The notes below the pieces were generated by a model, which saw only the letters and a program-made list of their open reading frames with translations, made no database searches and had not been told where the DNA came from. The position numbers were made by a program, and so were the translations under genes. This document shows, piece by piece, positions 46,048-55,402 of a stretch of 64,000 bases of DNA. How positions within the stretch are numbered: the stretch's first letter is position 1; each line of letters starts with the position of its first letter. The DNA is from CAZPQK01 sp964588695 (GTDB lineage Bacteria; Krumholzibacteriota; Krumholzibacteriia; WVZY01; JAKEHA01), in the NCBI GenBank assembly GCA_964588695.1, contig CAZPQK010000005.1, forward strand, positions 124,001 through 188,000, in the 5' to 3' direction.

Positions 46048-46691
46048 ACGCCGCCACAGGTCGCAAAAAGCATCCAGAATCGCCCATGTCGAAATCCTCT
46101 TGCCTGGTCGGCGAATCTTGCCCATTTTCTTCCATCATGCCCACAAAGAACATAATTACAATAAGTTAGGGATATTTCTTAAACTAGATAATTGTCGCTT
46201 CCGTTTGACAGTTGTACCGCCGCGCAGTCACTTTTGACGGGTTTAGTCACCGGCTACGCGCCCAAATAGGCGGGAATCGCATAACCGTCCCCTGATTCTT
46301 TGGGTTGGCATAATCAACCCTAGGGAAGCGGAACGAATCTTGCGGATTGGTGCGACGAGTCAAATTCGCAGACGAGAGTTAAAGCGGGTAAAGCCCCGTG
46401 AATAGCCGTATAGNNNNNNNNNNGGTGCTCCTCGCCAGCCTGCTCGAGTTCTCGGGGCAGCTCGCCCTTGGGATCGTCGTCTTCGGCGTGGGGCTGGTCC
46501 TCGCCAACGTCGCGGCGAGCACGATCCTCTCGAGCGGCAACCGCCAGGCGGGGCTGGTGGACTTCGGGGTGGTGCGAGTCGCGGGTTTGGTGAAAGCGTT
46601 TTGCATCACATCTTTTGGCGTTCGGCCCAGTGAGTCGCAGTGATGGGACGGGTAGGGCCAACGGCATCGACGGGATAAGAAAGGCATCAGT
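46048..46691. other. Intergenic region containing an assembly gap and a foreign-looking fragment
   Basis: No complete gene is seen. An inverted repeat gggttg/caaccc (46302-46320) lies in the left part, which is AT-rich near 46150-46200. After the gap, about 46424-46570 reads as the fragment VLLASLLEFSGQLALGIVVFGVGLVLANVAAST and beyond, with very high GC (ctc, gtc and ggc codons). It looks like a conserved-TM-helix mechanosensitive-channel fragment. It does not connect to a start or to the following gene. Confidence 0.5.
46414..46423. other. Assembly gap (10 N)
   Basis: Ten N residues mark a scaffold join; the sequence just to its right is unlike both neighbours in base composition. Confidence 0.98.
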
Positions 46692-48215
46692 TTGAGCAAG
46701 GTCAACGCGATTCGCAAGAAGGCGCTTGAAGCCGCTAAGAAGAAGGACTGGGAGGCCGCGGCCACTCAGTACCGGCGGCTGGCCGAACTTGACCAATCGA
46801 ATCCGAACGTCTTTAACGAACTAGGCGACGTTTACCTGAAGTCAGGAAACAAGAACGAAGCCTACGATGCGTTTGTACGGGCGGCGGATGCGTATGCGCG
46901 TGTTAGCCTCCACAACAACGCCGTTGCTGTGTGCAAGAAAGTGCTTCGCCTGATCCCCTCGCGCTTTGAGGTTCTGGCTAAGCTGGGGAGTATCCGCAAA
47001 AAGCAGGGTTTGGATCGCGAAGCCGAATCCTTCTACGTTCAGTTCCTCGACAAGCTAGCCGTTGATCCCCATGCGCAGGACGCCGAAGTGACCCTGCGCG
47101 AAATTGCGACCGATTTGCCCGACGCCGGACCCTTGCTGGAACGCGTCGCCGAAATCCAGTTTCAAATGGGCTTTAAGGATGCTTCTGGCGATACGCTGAT
47201 CAAAGCGCACGCGGCTTATCAAAAAGCTGGTGCCGCCGACAACGCCGAGCGCATGGCCAACCGGCTTGAACAAATAGGGCGCGCCGACGAAATCGGCAGC
47301 GCCGCGGCCGCGCCTAAGGACGGAGCGGTAATTACCGAAGACAATATCTGGAACGAGTCTCACTCCGACGGGGAACGCATTTCGGTTGATGGCGAGTCGT
47401 CGTCTGCGCCCGCGAGCGAGGCGCTAGGTGCTGGCGCACCGGTTACCGATCCGCTCGAATTTGACAGCGTTGACATCGACGCACCCGCACCTGCCGCTGC
47501 CAGTGCGCCGGATGCCGGGTTCGTTGACCTTCCGGGTACTGGCGATAGTGGTGAAGGCACCACACCGCTTGAACCCGCGGTTGAAATCGACCTTCCCGAT
47601 CCCGCGCCGGCGGCTCCGGAAACCGAAGTTGAATTGCCGGACCCGGCGCCTGCCGCATCGGCTGCACCTTCCGCCGAAGCCGGCGACGGCCAGAGCGCCT
47701 GGGAGCAAGCGATCGCCGAGGCAGAAGCCGCCCCGGCACCCAAGGTCGCCACCGCCGAACCCGAGCCCAGCGGTTCTCCCGCGAATGGCTCCGTGATCGA
47801 TGGCAACGCCGAGTCTATTTCGGTATCGGCGATTATTGGCGATTCCGACGAAGCCGAAGACTTCCGCAGCTACTACGATCTGGGGATGGCGTATCTGGAA
47901 ATGGACTTGCTCGCGGAAGCAGTCCGGGAGTTTCAAAAAGCGTCCCGCTCGCCGCAGTTTCAAGTGCGATCGCTGGAAATGATCGGGCTGTGCTTTATCA
48001 AGCAGGAGCAGCCCGCGCTCGCTATTAAGCAACTTCAGCATGGCCTCAATGTGGTCGATCCCGGGGATCCCGGCATCTTGGGTATCAAGTATCATCTTGG
48101 ACTTGCCCACGAGCTTGCTGGTGATGCTGCCTCCGCCAAGAGTATGTACGAAGACGTTTACGTCCAGGATGTAGGATTCCGGGACGTGGGCGAACGGCTA
48201 CAGAAACTCTCCTAG
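46692..48215 (+). CDS. Tetratricopeptide-repeat protein with Ala/Pro/Asp-rich linker
   Basis: The 507-residue protein starts at TTG 46692 (AAAGG upstream). The N-terminal 190 residues form TPR-like repeats (EAAATQYRRLAELDQSNPNV, NEAYDAFVRAADAYARV and more). Residues about 220-370 are low-complexity, acidic and proline/alanine-rich, with a repeated LPDPAPAA unit (twice). The C-terminal part returns to TPRs (YYDLGMAYLEMDLLAEAVRE, PALAIKQLQHGLNVVDPGD). No signal peptide is visible, so it is probably a cytoplasmic scaffold. It lies upstream of the pil cluster and may assist it, but this is inference from location. Confidence 0.85.
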   Translation: MSKVNAIRKKALEAAKKKDWEAAATQYRRLAELDQSNPNVFNELGDVYLKSGNKNEAYDAFVRAADAYARVSLHNNAVAVCKKVLRLIPSRFEVLAKLGSIRKKQGLDREAESFYVQFLDKLAVDPHAQDAEVTLREIATDLPDAGPLLERVAEIQFQMGFKDASGDTLIKAHAAYQKAGAADNAERMANRLEQIGRADEIGSAAAAPKDGAVITEDNIWNESHSDGERISVDGESSSAPASEALGAGAPVTDPLEFDSVDIDAPAPAAASAPDAGFVDLPGTGDSGEGTTPLEPAVEIDLPDPAPAAPETEVELPDPAPAASAAPSAEAGDGQSAWEQAIAEAEAAPAPKVATAEPEPSGSPANGSVIDGNAESISVSAIIGDSDEAEDFRSYYDLGMAYLEMDLLAEAVREFQKASRSPQFQVRSLEMIGLCFIKQEQPALAIKQLQHGLNVVDPGDPGILGIKYHLGLAHELAGDAASAKSMYEDVYVQDVGFRDVGERLQKLS

Positions 48216-48298
48216 CAGAAAGCCAACCTTTACCATGACGGGCGCGGGCATTAATATGTCCGTGGAAGTGTTGTTCTATCCTCCCCGAACAGGTCCCG

Positions 48299-50671
48299 TT
48301 GGATACCGCTAAATCGACCAAGCAAACCCTTACTGCCGCGATGCTTTCCGCGCTGGCGGTAGCTATGGGGCAGGCACTGGCGGGGATTCCTAACGTGGAG
48401 TTAATCACGACGATCGTGTTTATTGCGGGCTTTATTCTGGGAGCTTCGTGGGGAGTTGTGGTGGGGGCGGTGAGCATGCTCGTACATTCGCTGTTCAATC
48501 CGATGGGCGCGGCGGCGCCTCCAGTGCTGGTTGCCCAATGCGTCGGTATGGCGGCGGCGGGTTTGGCTGGCGCGTGGTTGGGAACCACTGCAGTGCGGCA
48601 ACGGGTAGTGTTCGCGGCGGTGGCGTTGGGTGTGGTCGGCGCGGTTGTAACGTTGCTGTTTCAGGTGCTGGTTAATCTCGGTGGGTTTTACGCGTTTGCC
48701 GGCGAGCGCTCAATGGCGGAGCTGGGGAAATGGATATGGGGAGGACTCACCTTTACCGCACTGCATTTACTGTGGAACACCGGGGTGTTTGCCGTCGCCA
48801 TGCCGGGAATGTTGCGCGTGCTTAACCGTTATCGGCTGGTGACAATCGCCGTAGCGATGCTTCTGGTTGCCAACCCGTCATTGTCCCGTGCGCAAAGTGT
48901 CCCGATCGATTCGCTCGCCGTAGCGGACTCGACGCTGGCGGCGGATTCGGCGGCAACCGACGCGGCGTCACGCCCGCGAGTGAATGCGTTCGAGCGTAAC
49001 CAGTTTCCACTTTCCAACTCACATTCGTTTAGTCTCGATCATTATTTTGAGCGTAGTGCGGGGGTGCTGGTATCACGCTTGGGTCCGATCGGGTTTGACC
49101 CGCGGTTGTCGCGATTTGGTATCGGAACTGGGCGCGCCGTCTTTCGTCTCGATGGCATCGATCTAAACAACCCTCATAGTGGCCTGGCTCCGTTGATCCA
49201 GTTTCCCGTCTCGCGGATCGGACACCTGGAACCGTCGAGTGTGGGCGGCAACGCGGAGGGTTTGTTCGAAGCGCGTTCGTCGCTACCGCATGTCGACCTT
49301 CCCGCCACCCGGTTCGACCTGGCCACGGGCACCAATGGACAGACTCATCGCCGGGTTGGTTTCTCGTCGGCCGACGGACCGGTTGGGTTGGACCTGTACT
49401 ACGACGAAGTGCTTACCGATGGATATCAATTTATTCCCGACCTGCTTATTACCGACAACGGCCGCTCCAACGCGCGCAACATAGGCGGCGGGATACGCGG
49501 TCAGCTTGAGACCGGAGTCGCCTACGGCGCTAACTTTCAGCGTTTCGTCAGTACTTCGTCTTCCGGCGATGAGGCTCGGCGCAACGGAACGATAGCAAGC
49601 GCTTCGATCGGCGTGGGCGAAGTGGGAAGGTTTGGCGACGGCGAATCGGGTGCACGAGTTACCGCGTTTCAAAGGATCTATGAATCAACCTTTCCTGATT
49701 CCACAACCGAAAGCCAAAGCACGGGCGTCGCTGCCCGGTGGCAACCTGCGGCTGTCGGCGGATTGGCGTTATCGCTACGGGCCGAGGAAATTGATGGAAC
49801 CGAAGCGCTTGCCGACACCTCGGTTCAACGCAAAGTGAATCGCTATTCGACCGACCTCCGCTATAGGCTGAAGCCAAAGTGGGGAGGGGCTAGCGCGTGG
49901 GTCGGTGTCGATGGACAAGACGACCGAACCGCGCCGGTTGGATTTGGCGGTGAGGCGACGCTGAGGCTGTGGCAGCTAGACAGTGGTTCCGCCGCGGCGA
50001 CGGTGCGTGGTGGCCGGCGCACGCGACTTCCAACGCTTAGCGAGATGTTTACGCCCCTGCATTCGTTAGCCAACGGGAATACACTGTCGGGTAACGCTCA
50101 ATTGGATGCCGAGGCTGTTACTGAAGTTGGCGGGAACGCGCGGGTGTCGTGGCGCGGAATTCAGATCGGTGTCGACATTTCGCAGCTTGAAGTAGCCGAC
50201 CCCATCATTATAACGGGTGACACGAGCGGCGCGCGCACTTTCGGCAATGGCGCCTCCGAGTCTCACACAGTGGTCACGCCTGAACTGCGGTTGGACGCTC
50301 GGGTCCTGGGTTTCTCCATCCAGAGCGAAAACCGTGTCGCGTTGGCGTCGGGCGATCAAACACCCTACTTTCGTCGTGTGCCCGAAACCCACGCCCAATG
50401 TCGGCTCCGCATCGAACGCAATTTGTTCGAGCGGACATCGGGGTTTGCGTTGACCGGAGAGTTGACCTACGCTTCGGAGCGCGTTGATCACTTTGGATCT
50501 GCGGTCCCCAGTCACCAGGTATGGAACCTGTTCTTTGACTGGCGCCTGCTGGAAGCCGACATGTACCTTGCGCTATTTAACGCCTTTGACGAAAACTACG
50601 TGACTGTAGGTGACGCGCTAATGATGCCCCGCACATTTGCCTACGGCATCGTCTGGACGCTGTTTAATTAA
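48299..50671 (+). CDS. Fusion of an ECF-transporter S component with a TonB-dependent-receptor-like barrel
   Basis: The 790-residue product starts at TTG 48299, the only start before an upstream in-frame stop. Residues about 10-172 have six membrane helices with the ECF S-component pattern (IPNVELITTIVFIAGFILG, GAVSMLVHSLFNPMGAAAPP). Residues about 173-198 look like an internal signal peptide (RLVTIAVAMLLVANPSLSRA-QS). Residues about 230-790 show a plug-like part (GVLVSRLGPIG ... FRLDGIDLNNP) and a long barrel ending GIVWTLFN, as in TonB-dependent receptors. So one frame encodes an inner-membrane vitamin-binding part and an outer-membrane receptor, which could be split by signal peptidase after A198. 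The substrate is unknown. It may also be two genes fused by a sequencing error. Confidence 0.78.
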   Translation: MDTAKSTKQTLTAAMLSALAVAMGQALAGIPNVELITTIVFIAGFILGASWGVVVGAVSMLVHSLFNPMGAAAPPVLVAQCVGMAAAGLAGAWLGTTAVRQRVVFAAVALGVVGAVVTLLFQVLVNLGGFYAFAGERSMAELGKWIWGGLTFTALHLLWNTGVFAVAMPGMLRVLNRYRLVTIAVAMLLVANPSLSRAQSVPIDSLAVADSTLAADSAATDAASRPRVNAFERNQFPLSNSHSFSLDHYFERSAGVLVSRLGPIGFDPRLSRFGIGTGRAVFRLDGIDLNNPHSGLAPLIQFPVSRIGHLEPSSVGGNAEGLFEARSSLPHVDLPATRFDLATGTNGQTHRRVGFSSADGPVGLDLYYDEVLTDGYQFIPDLLITDNGRSNARNIGGGIRGQLETGVAYGANFQRFVSTSSSGDEARRNGTIASASIGVGEVGRFGDGESGARVTAFQRIYESTFPDSTTESQSTGVAARWQPAAVGGLALSLRAEEIDGTEALADTSVQRKVNRYSTDLRYRLKPKWGGASAWVGVDGQDDRTAPVGFGGEATLRLWQLDSGSAAATVRGGRRTRLPTLSEMFTPLHSLANGNTLSGNAQLDAEAVTEVGGNARVSWRGIQIGVDISQLEVADPIIITGDTSGARTFGNGASESHTVVTPELRLDARVLGFSIQSENRVALASGDQTPYFRRVPETHAQCRLRIERNLFERTSGFALTGELTYASERVDHFGSAVPSHQVWNLFFDWRLLEADMYLALFNAFDENYVTVGDALMMPRTFAYGIVWTLFN

Positions 50672-50683
50672 AGGGAGGGAAGC

Positions 50684-51136
50684 GTGGCGCGCACCGCTGC
50701 AACCCTCCTGATGATCGTGCTGGCGATTGGCGTCGGTGCTTTCTTGCGCCGCGCGCCACTGACACCACCGGTCAGATCGTTTCCACCGCGGCCGATCGCG
50801 GTTGAGCCCCGCCCCGGTAATATTTACCCGTCTCGCAACTCTGTATCACTCACGCGCGACTTACCCTCCTCAACTTCTCCTCGAAAACCAACTCAAGACC
50901 CAACGGTCGACCTTGGTTCGTACCAGGATGCGCCCCTGGCCTTTCTTTCCCGCGCGCCAGCCGACTCACTGCAACTGTTGCCGGGCATTGGTCCAGTCCT
51001 TGCGAATCGCATCATCGACGCACGAAGTGGCAAGAGGCTGTTCACTAGCTGGAGCGATGTGCGCGAGGTCAGGGGTATCGGGACAAAAACGATCGCGAGA
51101 TTGCAGGCACTGGCATCGAGCGAATCGGAAGGGTAG
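50684..51136 (+). CDS. ComEA-like helix-hairpin-helix protein
   Basis: GTG 50684, behind GGGAGGGAAG, begins a 150-residue protein with one N-terminal helix (TLLMIVLAIGVGAFL), a proline-rich linker and two helix-hairpin-helix motifs (LLPGIGPVLANRIIDAR and VREVRGIGTKTIARLQAL). This is the ComEA layout: a membrane-anchored DNA-binding protein for uptake of DNA in competence. It sits just before the type IV pilus genes, which fits a DNA-uptake role. It follows the fusion receptor gene by 12 bases. Confidence 0.82.
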   Translation: MARTAATLLMIVLAIGVGAFLRRAPLTPPVRSFPPRPIAVEPRPGNIYPSRNSVSLTRDLPSSTSPRKPTQDPTVDLGSYQDAPLAFLSRAPADSLQLLPGIGPVLANRIIDARSGKRLFTSWSDVREVRGIGTKTIARLQALASSESEG

Positions 51137-51247
51137 GCACGTCGCATTTTGCGACCGCGCGCCCGTTAACTTCACCCTCTCTCTTTATCGTTCCTCCTAA
51201 GCGACTGAAACACAGCAATATACGTGGTCGGGCACAAAGCCGAGCCG

Positions 51248-51262
51248 TGGCATGGGAATTGC
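51248..51262 (+). promoter_or_regulatory. Sigma-54 promoter before pilB
   Basis: TGGCATGGGAATTGC has GG (51249-51250), exactly 10 bases, then GC (51261-51262), the invariant -24/-12 spacing; the TTGC part also matches. Transcription would start near 51273, leaving a 70-base leader to the TTG of pilB. An inverted repeat gtcgca-ttt-tgcgac at 51141-51155 lies about 100 bases upstream and could be an activator site. Confidence 0.75.
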
Positions 51263-51342
51263 GATTTGGCGTCAAGTTAATCCCAACCCATGACGATATA
51301 AGGGTGCCAGTCGTTCCCAACGACCCACACCGGAGGACACCG

Positions 51343-53022
51343 TTGAGAGACAAGATTGCACAGAAGCTCCTGGAGTCGAGCCTAGTTAGTCAGGATCAGC
51401 TCTCTAAGGCGCTCGAATCCCAGCAAGTGGGCGGTGGCTCGCTTAGCTACAACCTGGTAAAGACCGGCGCTATCTCGGAGATGGCTTTCGCTGACTTTAT
51501 GGGCCAGGTTTACAACGTGCCCTCCGTCGACCTGGAAGCTGTAGACGTGGACACCACTGCGGTAGAACTTATACCCGCCGACGTAGCCACAAAGTTTCAG
51601 GTTGTGCCCGTCGCCCGCGAAGGCCGGATGCTGACGGTCGCCATGGCCAACCCCGATAACATCTTTGCGATCGACGACATCAAGTTCATTACCGGCTTTG
51701 AAGTTCGCCCGGTGGTGGCAACCGAGTCCGCCATTAAGCGCACCATCGATCGCCTGTATGATTCTGCCGATTCGCTCGCGAGCATCATGGGCGAGATCGA
51801 AGACGACGAATTCGAAATCATTGAAGAAGAGGACGAGGATGTTGATCTCTCCGGCGCGCAAGACGCGCCGGTCGTTAAGCTGGTCAACAGTTTGATTTCG
51901 GACGCGGTCGCCAAGGGAGCGTCCGATATTCATATTGAGCCGTACGAAAAACACTTGCGGGTACGTTTTCGTATTGACGGCCAGTTGCACGAAATGATGT
52001 CGCCGCCGTTCAAAATGAAGAACGCGATGATCTCGCGTTTAAAGATTATGGCGGAACTCGACATCGCCGAAAAGCGAGTCCCGCAGGACGGCCGTATCAA
52101 AATTCGCATGCTGGGCAAGTCCATTGACCTTCGTGTGTCGACGCTGCCGACGATCTTTGGAGAGAAGATCGTGATGCGTATTTTGGACAAGAGTAACCTG
52201 CAGATCGACCTCAAGAAGCTTGGGTTTCACCCCTCCGCGCTTTCCCGTTTTCTAAACGCAATCGAAAGTCCCTACGGAATGGTGCTGGTGACCGGGCCGA
52301 CCGGTTCCGGTAAGTCGACGACGCTATACAGCGCGCTTAGCCGGATTAATCAGCCCAACTCGAACATCATGACCGCAGAAGACCCGGTCGAATACAACCT
52401 CGACGGGATCAACCAGGTCAACGTTCAGGACGACATTGGACTCTCGTTTGCCGCAGCTCTAAAGGCATTCCTCCGTCAGGATCCCAACACGGTGATGGTT
52501 GGTGAGATTCGAGACCTCGAAACTGCCGCTATCGCTACCAAGGCCGCCCTTACCGGTCACCTGGTGCTCTCCACGCTTCACACCAACGATGCCGCCAGCT
52601 CCATCAACCGTTTGGTGGACATGGGTATTGAGCCGTTTCTGGTGTCGTCTTCGGTCAACTTGATTGTCGCCCAGCGACTGGTTCGTCGTTTGTGTGACAA
52701 ATGCAAAGAACCGCATCAAATGCACGAAGAAGCGCTGCGCGAGTTGGGCATCATGGAATCACCAGACGAACTGGATATGTACAAAGCCAACGGTTGCGTG
52801 ACCTGCAACGATACCGGCTACAAAGGCCGGCAGGGCTTGTACGAAGTTATGGAAATTAGTCCTCCGATTCGCGAGATGATCGTCGACCGCGCGTCGACCT
52901 ATGACATCAAAAAGAAAGCGGTCGAAGAGGGCATGCTAACGCTTCGCGCGGACGGACTGGATAAATTCAAAACCGGGCGCACGTCGCTCGAAGAAGTCCT
53001 CCGCGAAACCTCCGACGTCTAA
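51343..53022 (+). CDS. pilB: Type IV pilus assembly ATPase PilB
   Basis: TTG 51343, with GGAGG 7 bases before it, begins a 559-residue protein; an upstream in-frame start at 51247 would lie on the sigma-54 promoter. It has the N-terminal MshEN domain (SGKLxx-type ALESQQVGGGSL), Walker A GPTGSGKSTT, the Asp and His boxes (GEIRDLETA, STLHTND) and a zinc-binding set (CDKC ... CVTC). It hydrolyses ATP to extend the pilus. It starts the pilB-T-C-S-R operon. Confidence 0.97.
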   Translation: MRDKIAQKLLESSLVSQDQLSKALESQQVGGGSLSYNLVKTGAISEMAFADFMGQVYNVPSVDLEAVDVDTTAVELIPADVATKFQVVPVAREGRMLTVAMANPDNIFAIDDIKFITGFEVRPVVATESAIKRTIDRLYDSADSLASIMGEIEDDEFEIIEEEDEDVDLSGAQDAPVVKLVNSLISDAVAKGASDIHIEPYEKHLRVRFRIDGQLHEMMSPPFKMKNAMISRLKIMAELDIAEKRVPQDGRIKIRMLGKSIDLRVSTLPTIFGEKIVMRILDKSNLQIDLKKLGFHPSALSRFLNAIESPYGMVLVTGPTGSGKSTTLYSALSRINQPNSNIMTAEDPVEYNLDGINQVNVQDDIGLSFAAALKAFLRQDPNTVMVGEIRDLETAAIATKAALTGHLVLSTLHTNDAASSINRLVDMGIEPFLVSSSVNLIVAQRLVRRLCDKCKEPHQMHEEALRELGIMESPDELDMYKANGCVTCNDTGYKGRQGLYEVMEISPPIREMIVDRASTYDIKKKAVEEGMLTLRADGLDKFKTGRTSLEEVLRETSDV

Positions 53023-53036
53023 AAGGGGCACTGTCG

Positions 53037-54110
53037 ATGGTAAACCTGCGCGATTTGCTGCAAGAGATGATTGACAAACATGCGTCCGACCTTCACATCA
53101 CGGCCGGCCTGCCGCCGCAATTGCGGGTCGATGGCAACATCTGTTCGACTGAACACGAACCGATGTCGCCCGAGGCCTGTCAAGCTCTCACGTACAGTGT
53201 GCTTAACGAAGAGCAACAGAAGCGCTTCGAAGAAGACAAAGAACTCGACTTTTCGTTTGGGGTTAAAGGCTTAAGCCGCTTCCGGGGTAACGTGTACATG
53301 CAGCGCGGCGTTACCAGTATGGCGATTCGTCAAATCCCGTTCGAAATCAAAACGTTTAAAGACCTTGGCCTTCCCAAGGTCATCGACAATCTGTCCAATA
53401 AGCAAAAGGGCCTTATGCTGGTGACCGGTCCCACCGGTTCGGGTAAGTCCACCACGCTGGCGTCAATCATCGACAAGATTAACAGCGAGCGCCGCAAGCA
53501 CATTATTACCATCGAAGACCCGGTGGAATTTGTGCATCAACACAAGCGCTGCATTATTAACCAGCGCGAAGTGGAATCGGACACCAAAAGCTTTCAGGCA
53601 GCGCTTAAGTACGTGCTCCGTCAGGACCCTGACGTAATTCTGATTGGTGAGATGCGCGACCGGGAAACCATGTCCGCGGCACTGACCATTGCAGAAACCG
53701 GTCACCTGGCGCTGGCAACGCTGCACACCAACTCTACCTTTGAATCGATCAACCGGATAGTGGATGCGTTTCCCGCGGAAGCGCAGAACCAGGTGCGGGC
53801 GCAGTTGGCCTTCGTCCTTGAAGGTGTTATCACGCAGCAACTGGTGCCCAAGCAAAACGGCCGCGGTCGCGCCATGGTCTGCGAGATCATGGTTTGTACC
53901 CCGGCGATTCGCGCCACGATTCGCGACGACAAGGTTCACCAAATTTATGGTCTCATGCAAGCCGGTCAAAAGTATGGCATGCAAACAATGAATCAGGGCC
54001 TGTTCCACGCGGTTGCAACCCGCCAGATCAGCAAGGAAGAGGCACTGCGTCGTTCGTCGGACCCCGACGAGTTGATGCAGATGCTCGGTGAAGAAGTAAC
54101 CACGTGGTAA
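53037..54110 (+). CDS. pilT: Type IV pilus retraction ATPase PilT
   Basis: The 357-residue protein shows SDLHITAGLPPQLRVDG, Walker A GPTGSGKSTTLASII, the Asp box GEMRDRETMSAAL, the His box ATLHTNS and the C-terminal retraction motif SSDPDEL. It powers disassembly of the pilus and twitching motility. It follows pilB after 14 bases and is followed by pilC after 66 bases. Confidence 0.97.
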   Translation: MVNLRDLLQEMIDKHASDLHITAGLPPQLRVDGNICSTEHEPMSPEACQALTYSVLNEEQQKRFEEDKELDFSFGVKGLSRFRGNVYMQRGVTSMAIRQIPFEIKTFKDLGLPKVIDNLSNKQKGLMLVTGPTGSGKSTTLASIIDKINSERRKHIITIEDPVEFVHQHKRCIINQREVESDTKSFQAALKYVLRQDPDVILIGEMRDRETMSAALTIAETGHLALATLHTNSTFESINRIVDAFPAEAQNQVRAQLAFVLEGVITQQLVPKQNGRGRAMVCEIMVCTPAIRATIRDDKVHQIYGLMQAGQKYGMQTMNQGLFHAVATRQISKEEALRRSSDPDELMQMLGEEVTTW

Positions 54111-54176
54111 CACGTCACGGGTAGTAGAACAGCAGCGCAAGCAAGACAGCCAAACCCGACGCAAGGGGGTTAACCA

Positions 54177-55394
54177 ATGGCAACGACATTTATATGGAAG
54201 GGCCGTAGTCCCAACGGCGAGATTCTCGCCGGGGAATACGAAAGCGATACCAAAGAGGAGCTGATTAATCATCTGCGCAAGCGGAAGATTATTATCACCT
54301 CGGTAAAGCAAAAGTCTCGCGACTTAAACATCAGCATCCCGATGCTCGAAAAGGTGGGCGTTAAGGACCTGGGCGTGTTCACGCGTCAGTTCTCCACCAT
54401 GATCAACGCCGGTTTGCCGATGGTGCAGTGCCTGGACATTCTCTCCAAGCAAACCGAAAAGGAACACTTTAAAAAAACCATCGCCGATGTCATGTCGTCG
54501 GTCGAAGGTGGTTCCACGTTGGCCGAGTCGTTGGGTAAGCACCCGAAGACGTTCAGTACGTTGTACGTGAACATGGTTGAAGCTGGTGAGGCCGGCGGTA
54601 TTCTGGATATCATTCTTACCCGTCTGGCCGTGTACTTGGAAAAGGCCGACGCGTTGCAGCGCAAGGTCAAGAGCGCCATGACCTATCCGACGATCGTGTG
54701 TATCGTCGCCGTCGGCGCTTGTACCTTCATGTTGATGTTCATTATTCCGACGTTCGCCAAGATGTTTAGCGACTTCGGCGGCGAACTTCCGTTGCCAACC
54801 AAGATTGTCATGGGTCTTAGTGACTTCTTGCGCGGCTACTGGTACTTCCTGGCAGGTGGCATCGTTGCAATCGCGGTTGCAATCAACCGTTACTACGCAA
54901 CCAAAGGCGGGAAGCGGGTTATCGACGGCGGACTGCTGAAGATTCCGGTGTTGGGTCTGGTGTTGCGTAAAGGTGCGGTTGCGCGTTTTACGCGTACCTT
55001 GGGGACGCTGATCTCTTCGGGGGTTCCGATTCTTAACGGTCTCGAAATTACCGCGCGTACCGCTGGTAACAGCGTTATCGAGGACGCAGTCATGGCGACG
55101 CGCGAGAGTATCAGCCAGGGTAATACGATTGCCGAGCCGCTTAAGGCGAGCGGTGTGTTCCCGCCGATGGTTACCCAGATGATCTCGGTGGGCGAGCAGA
55201 CCGGCGCCTTGGACGAGATGCTCGACAAGATTGCAAACTTCTACGACGACGAAGTTGACTCCGCCGTGGACAACCTCACGGCGATTATCGAACCGGTCAT
55301 GATTGTGGTCATGGGTGCAATGGTTGGTGGGATGTTGGTGGCCATGTATCTGCCGATGTTTAAGCTTATCGCTGTCGTCTCGGGCGGACACTAG
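54177..55394 (+). CDS. pilC: Type IV pilus inner-membrane platform protein PilC
   Basis: The 405-residue protein has two T2SF (type II secretion F) domains, with FTRQFSTMINAGLPMVQCLD in the first and FTRTLGTLISSGVPILNGLE in the second, and three membrane helices (about 170-190, 220-240, 375-400). It forms the platform on which PilB and PilT act. It starts at ATG 54177. Confidence 0.96.
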   Translation: MATTFIWKGRSPNGEILAGEYESDTKEELINHLRKRKIIITSVKQKSRDLNISIPMLEKVGVKDLGVFTRQFSTMINAGLPMVQCLDILSKQTEKEHFKKTIADVMSSVEGGSTLAESLGKHPKTFSTLYVNMVEAGEAGGILDIILTRLAVYLEKADALQRKVKSAMTYPTIVCIVAVGACTFMLMFIIPTFAKMFSDFGGELPLPTKIVMGLSDFLRGYWYFLAGGIVAIAVAINRYYATKGGKRVIDGGLLKIPVLGLVLRKGAVARFTRTLGTLISSGVPILNGLEITARTAGNSVIEDAVMATRESISQGNTIAEPLKASGVFPPMVTQMISVGEQTGALDEMLDKIANFYDDEVDSAVDNLTAIIEPVMIVVMGAMVGGMLVAMYLPMFKLIAVVSGGH

Positions 55395-55402
55395 CCCTAG
55401 AG

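Noticed and set aside
46398..46643. Small open frame running across the 46414-46423 gap
   Set aside because: It includes unknown bases and joins sequences of different composition, so the protein is an artefact of the gap.
48216..48298. Possible cobalamin or other riboswitch before the ECF/TonB fusion
   Set aside because: The 83-base leader lacks the conserved B12-box and long fold; only a weak hairpin potential is seen.
51247..51342. Longer N-terminus for PilB
   Set aside because: It would place the coding start on the sigma-54 promoter, while TTG 51343 has a good ribosome-binding site and gives a normal PilB length.
53463..54311. Antisense open frame of 282 codons opposite pilT/pilC
   Set aside because: It covers two certain genes and shows no domain, signal or ribosome-binding site.
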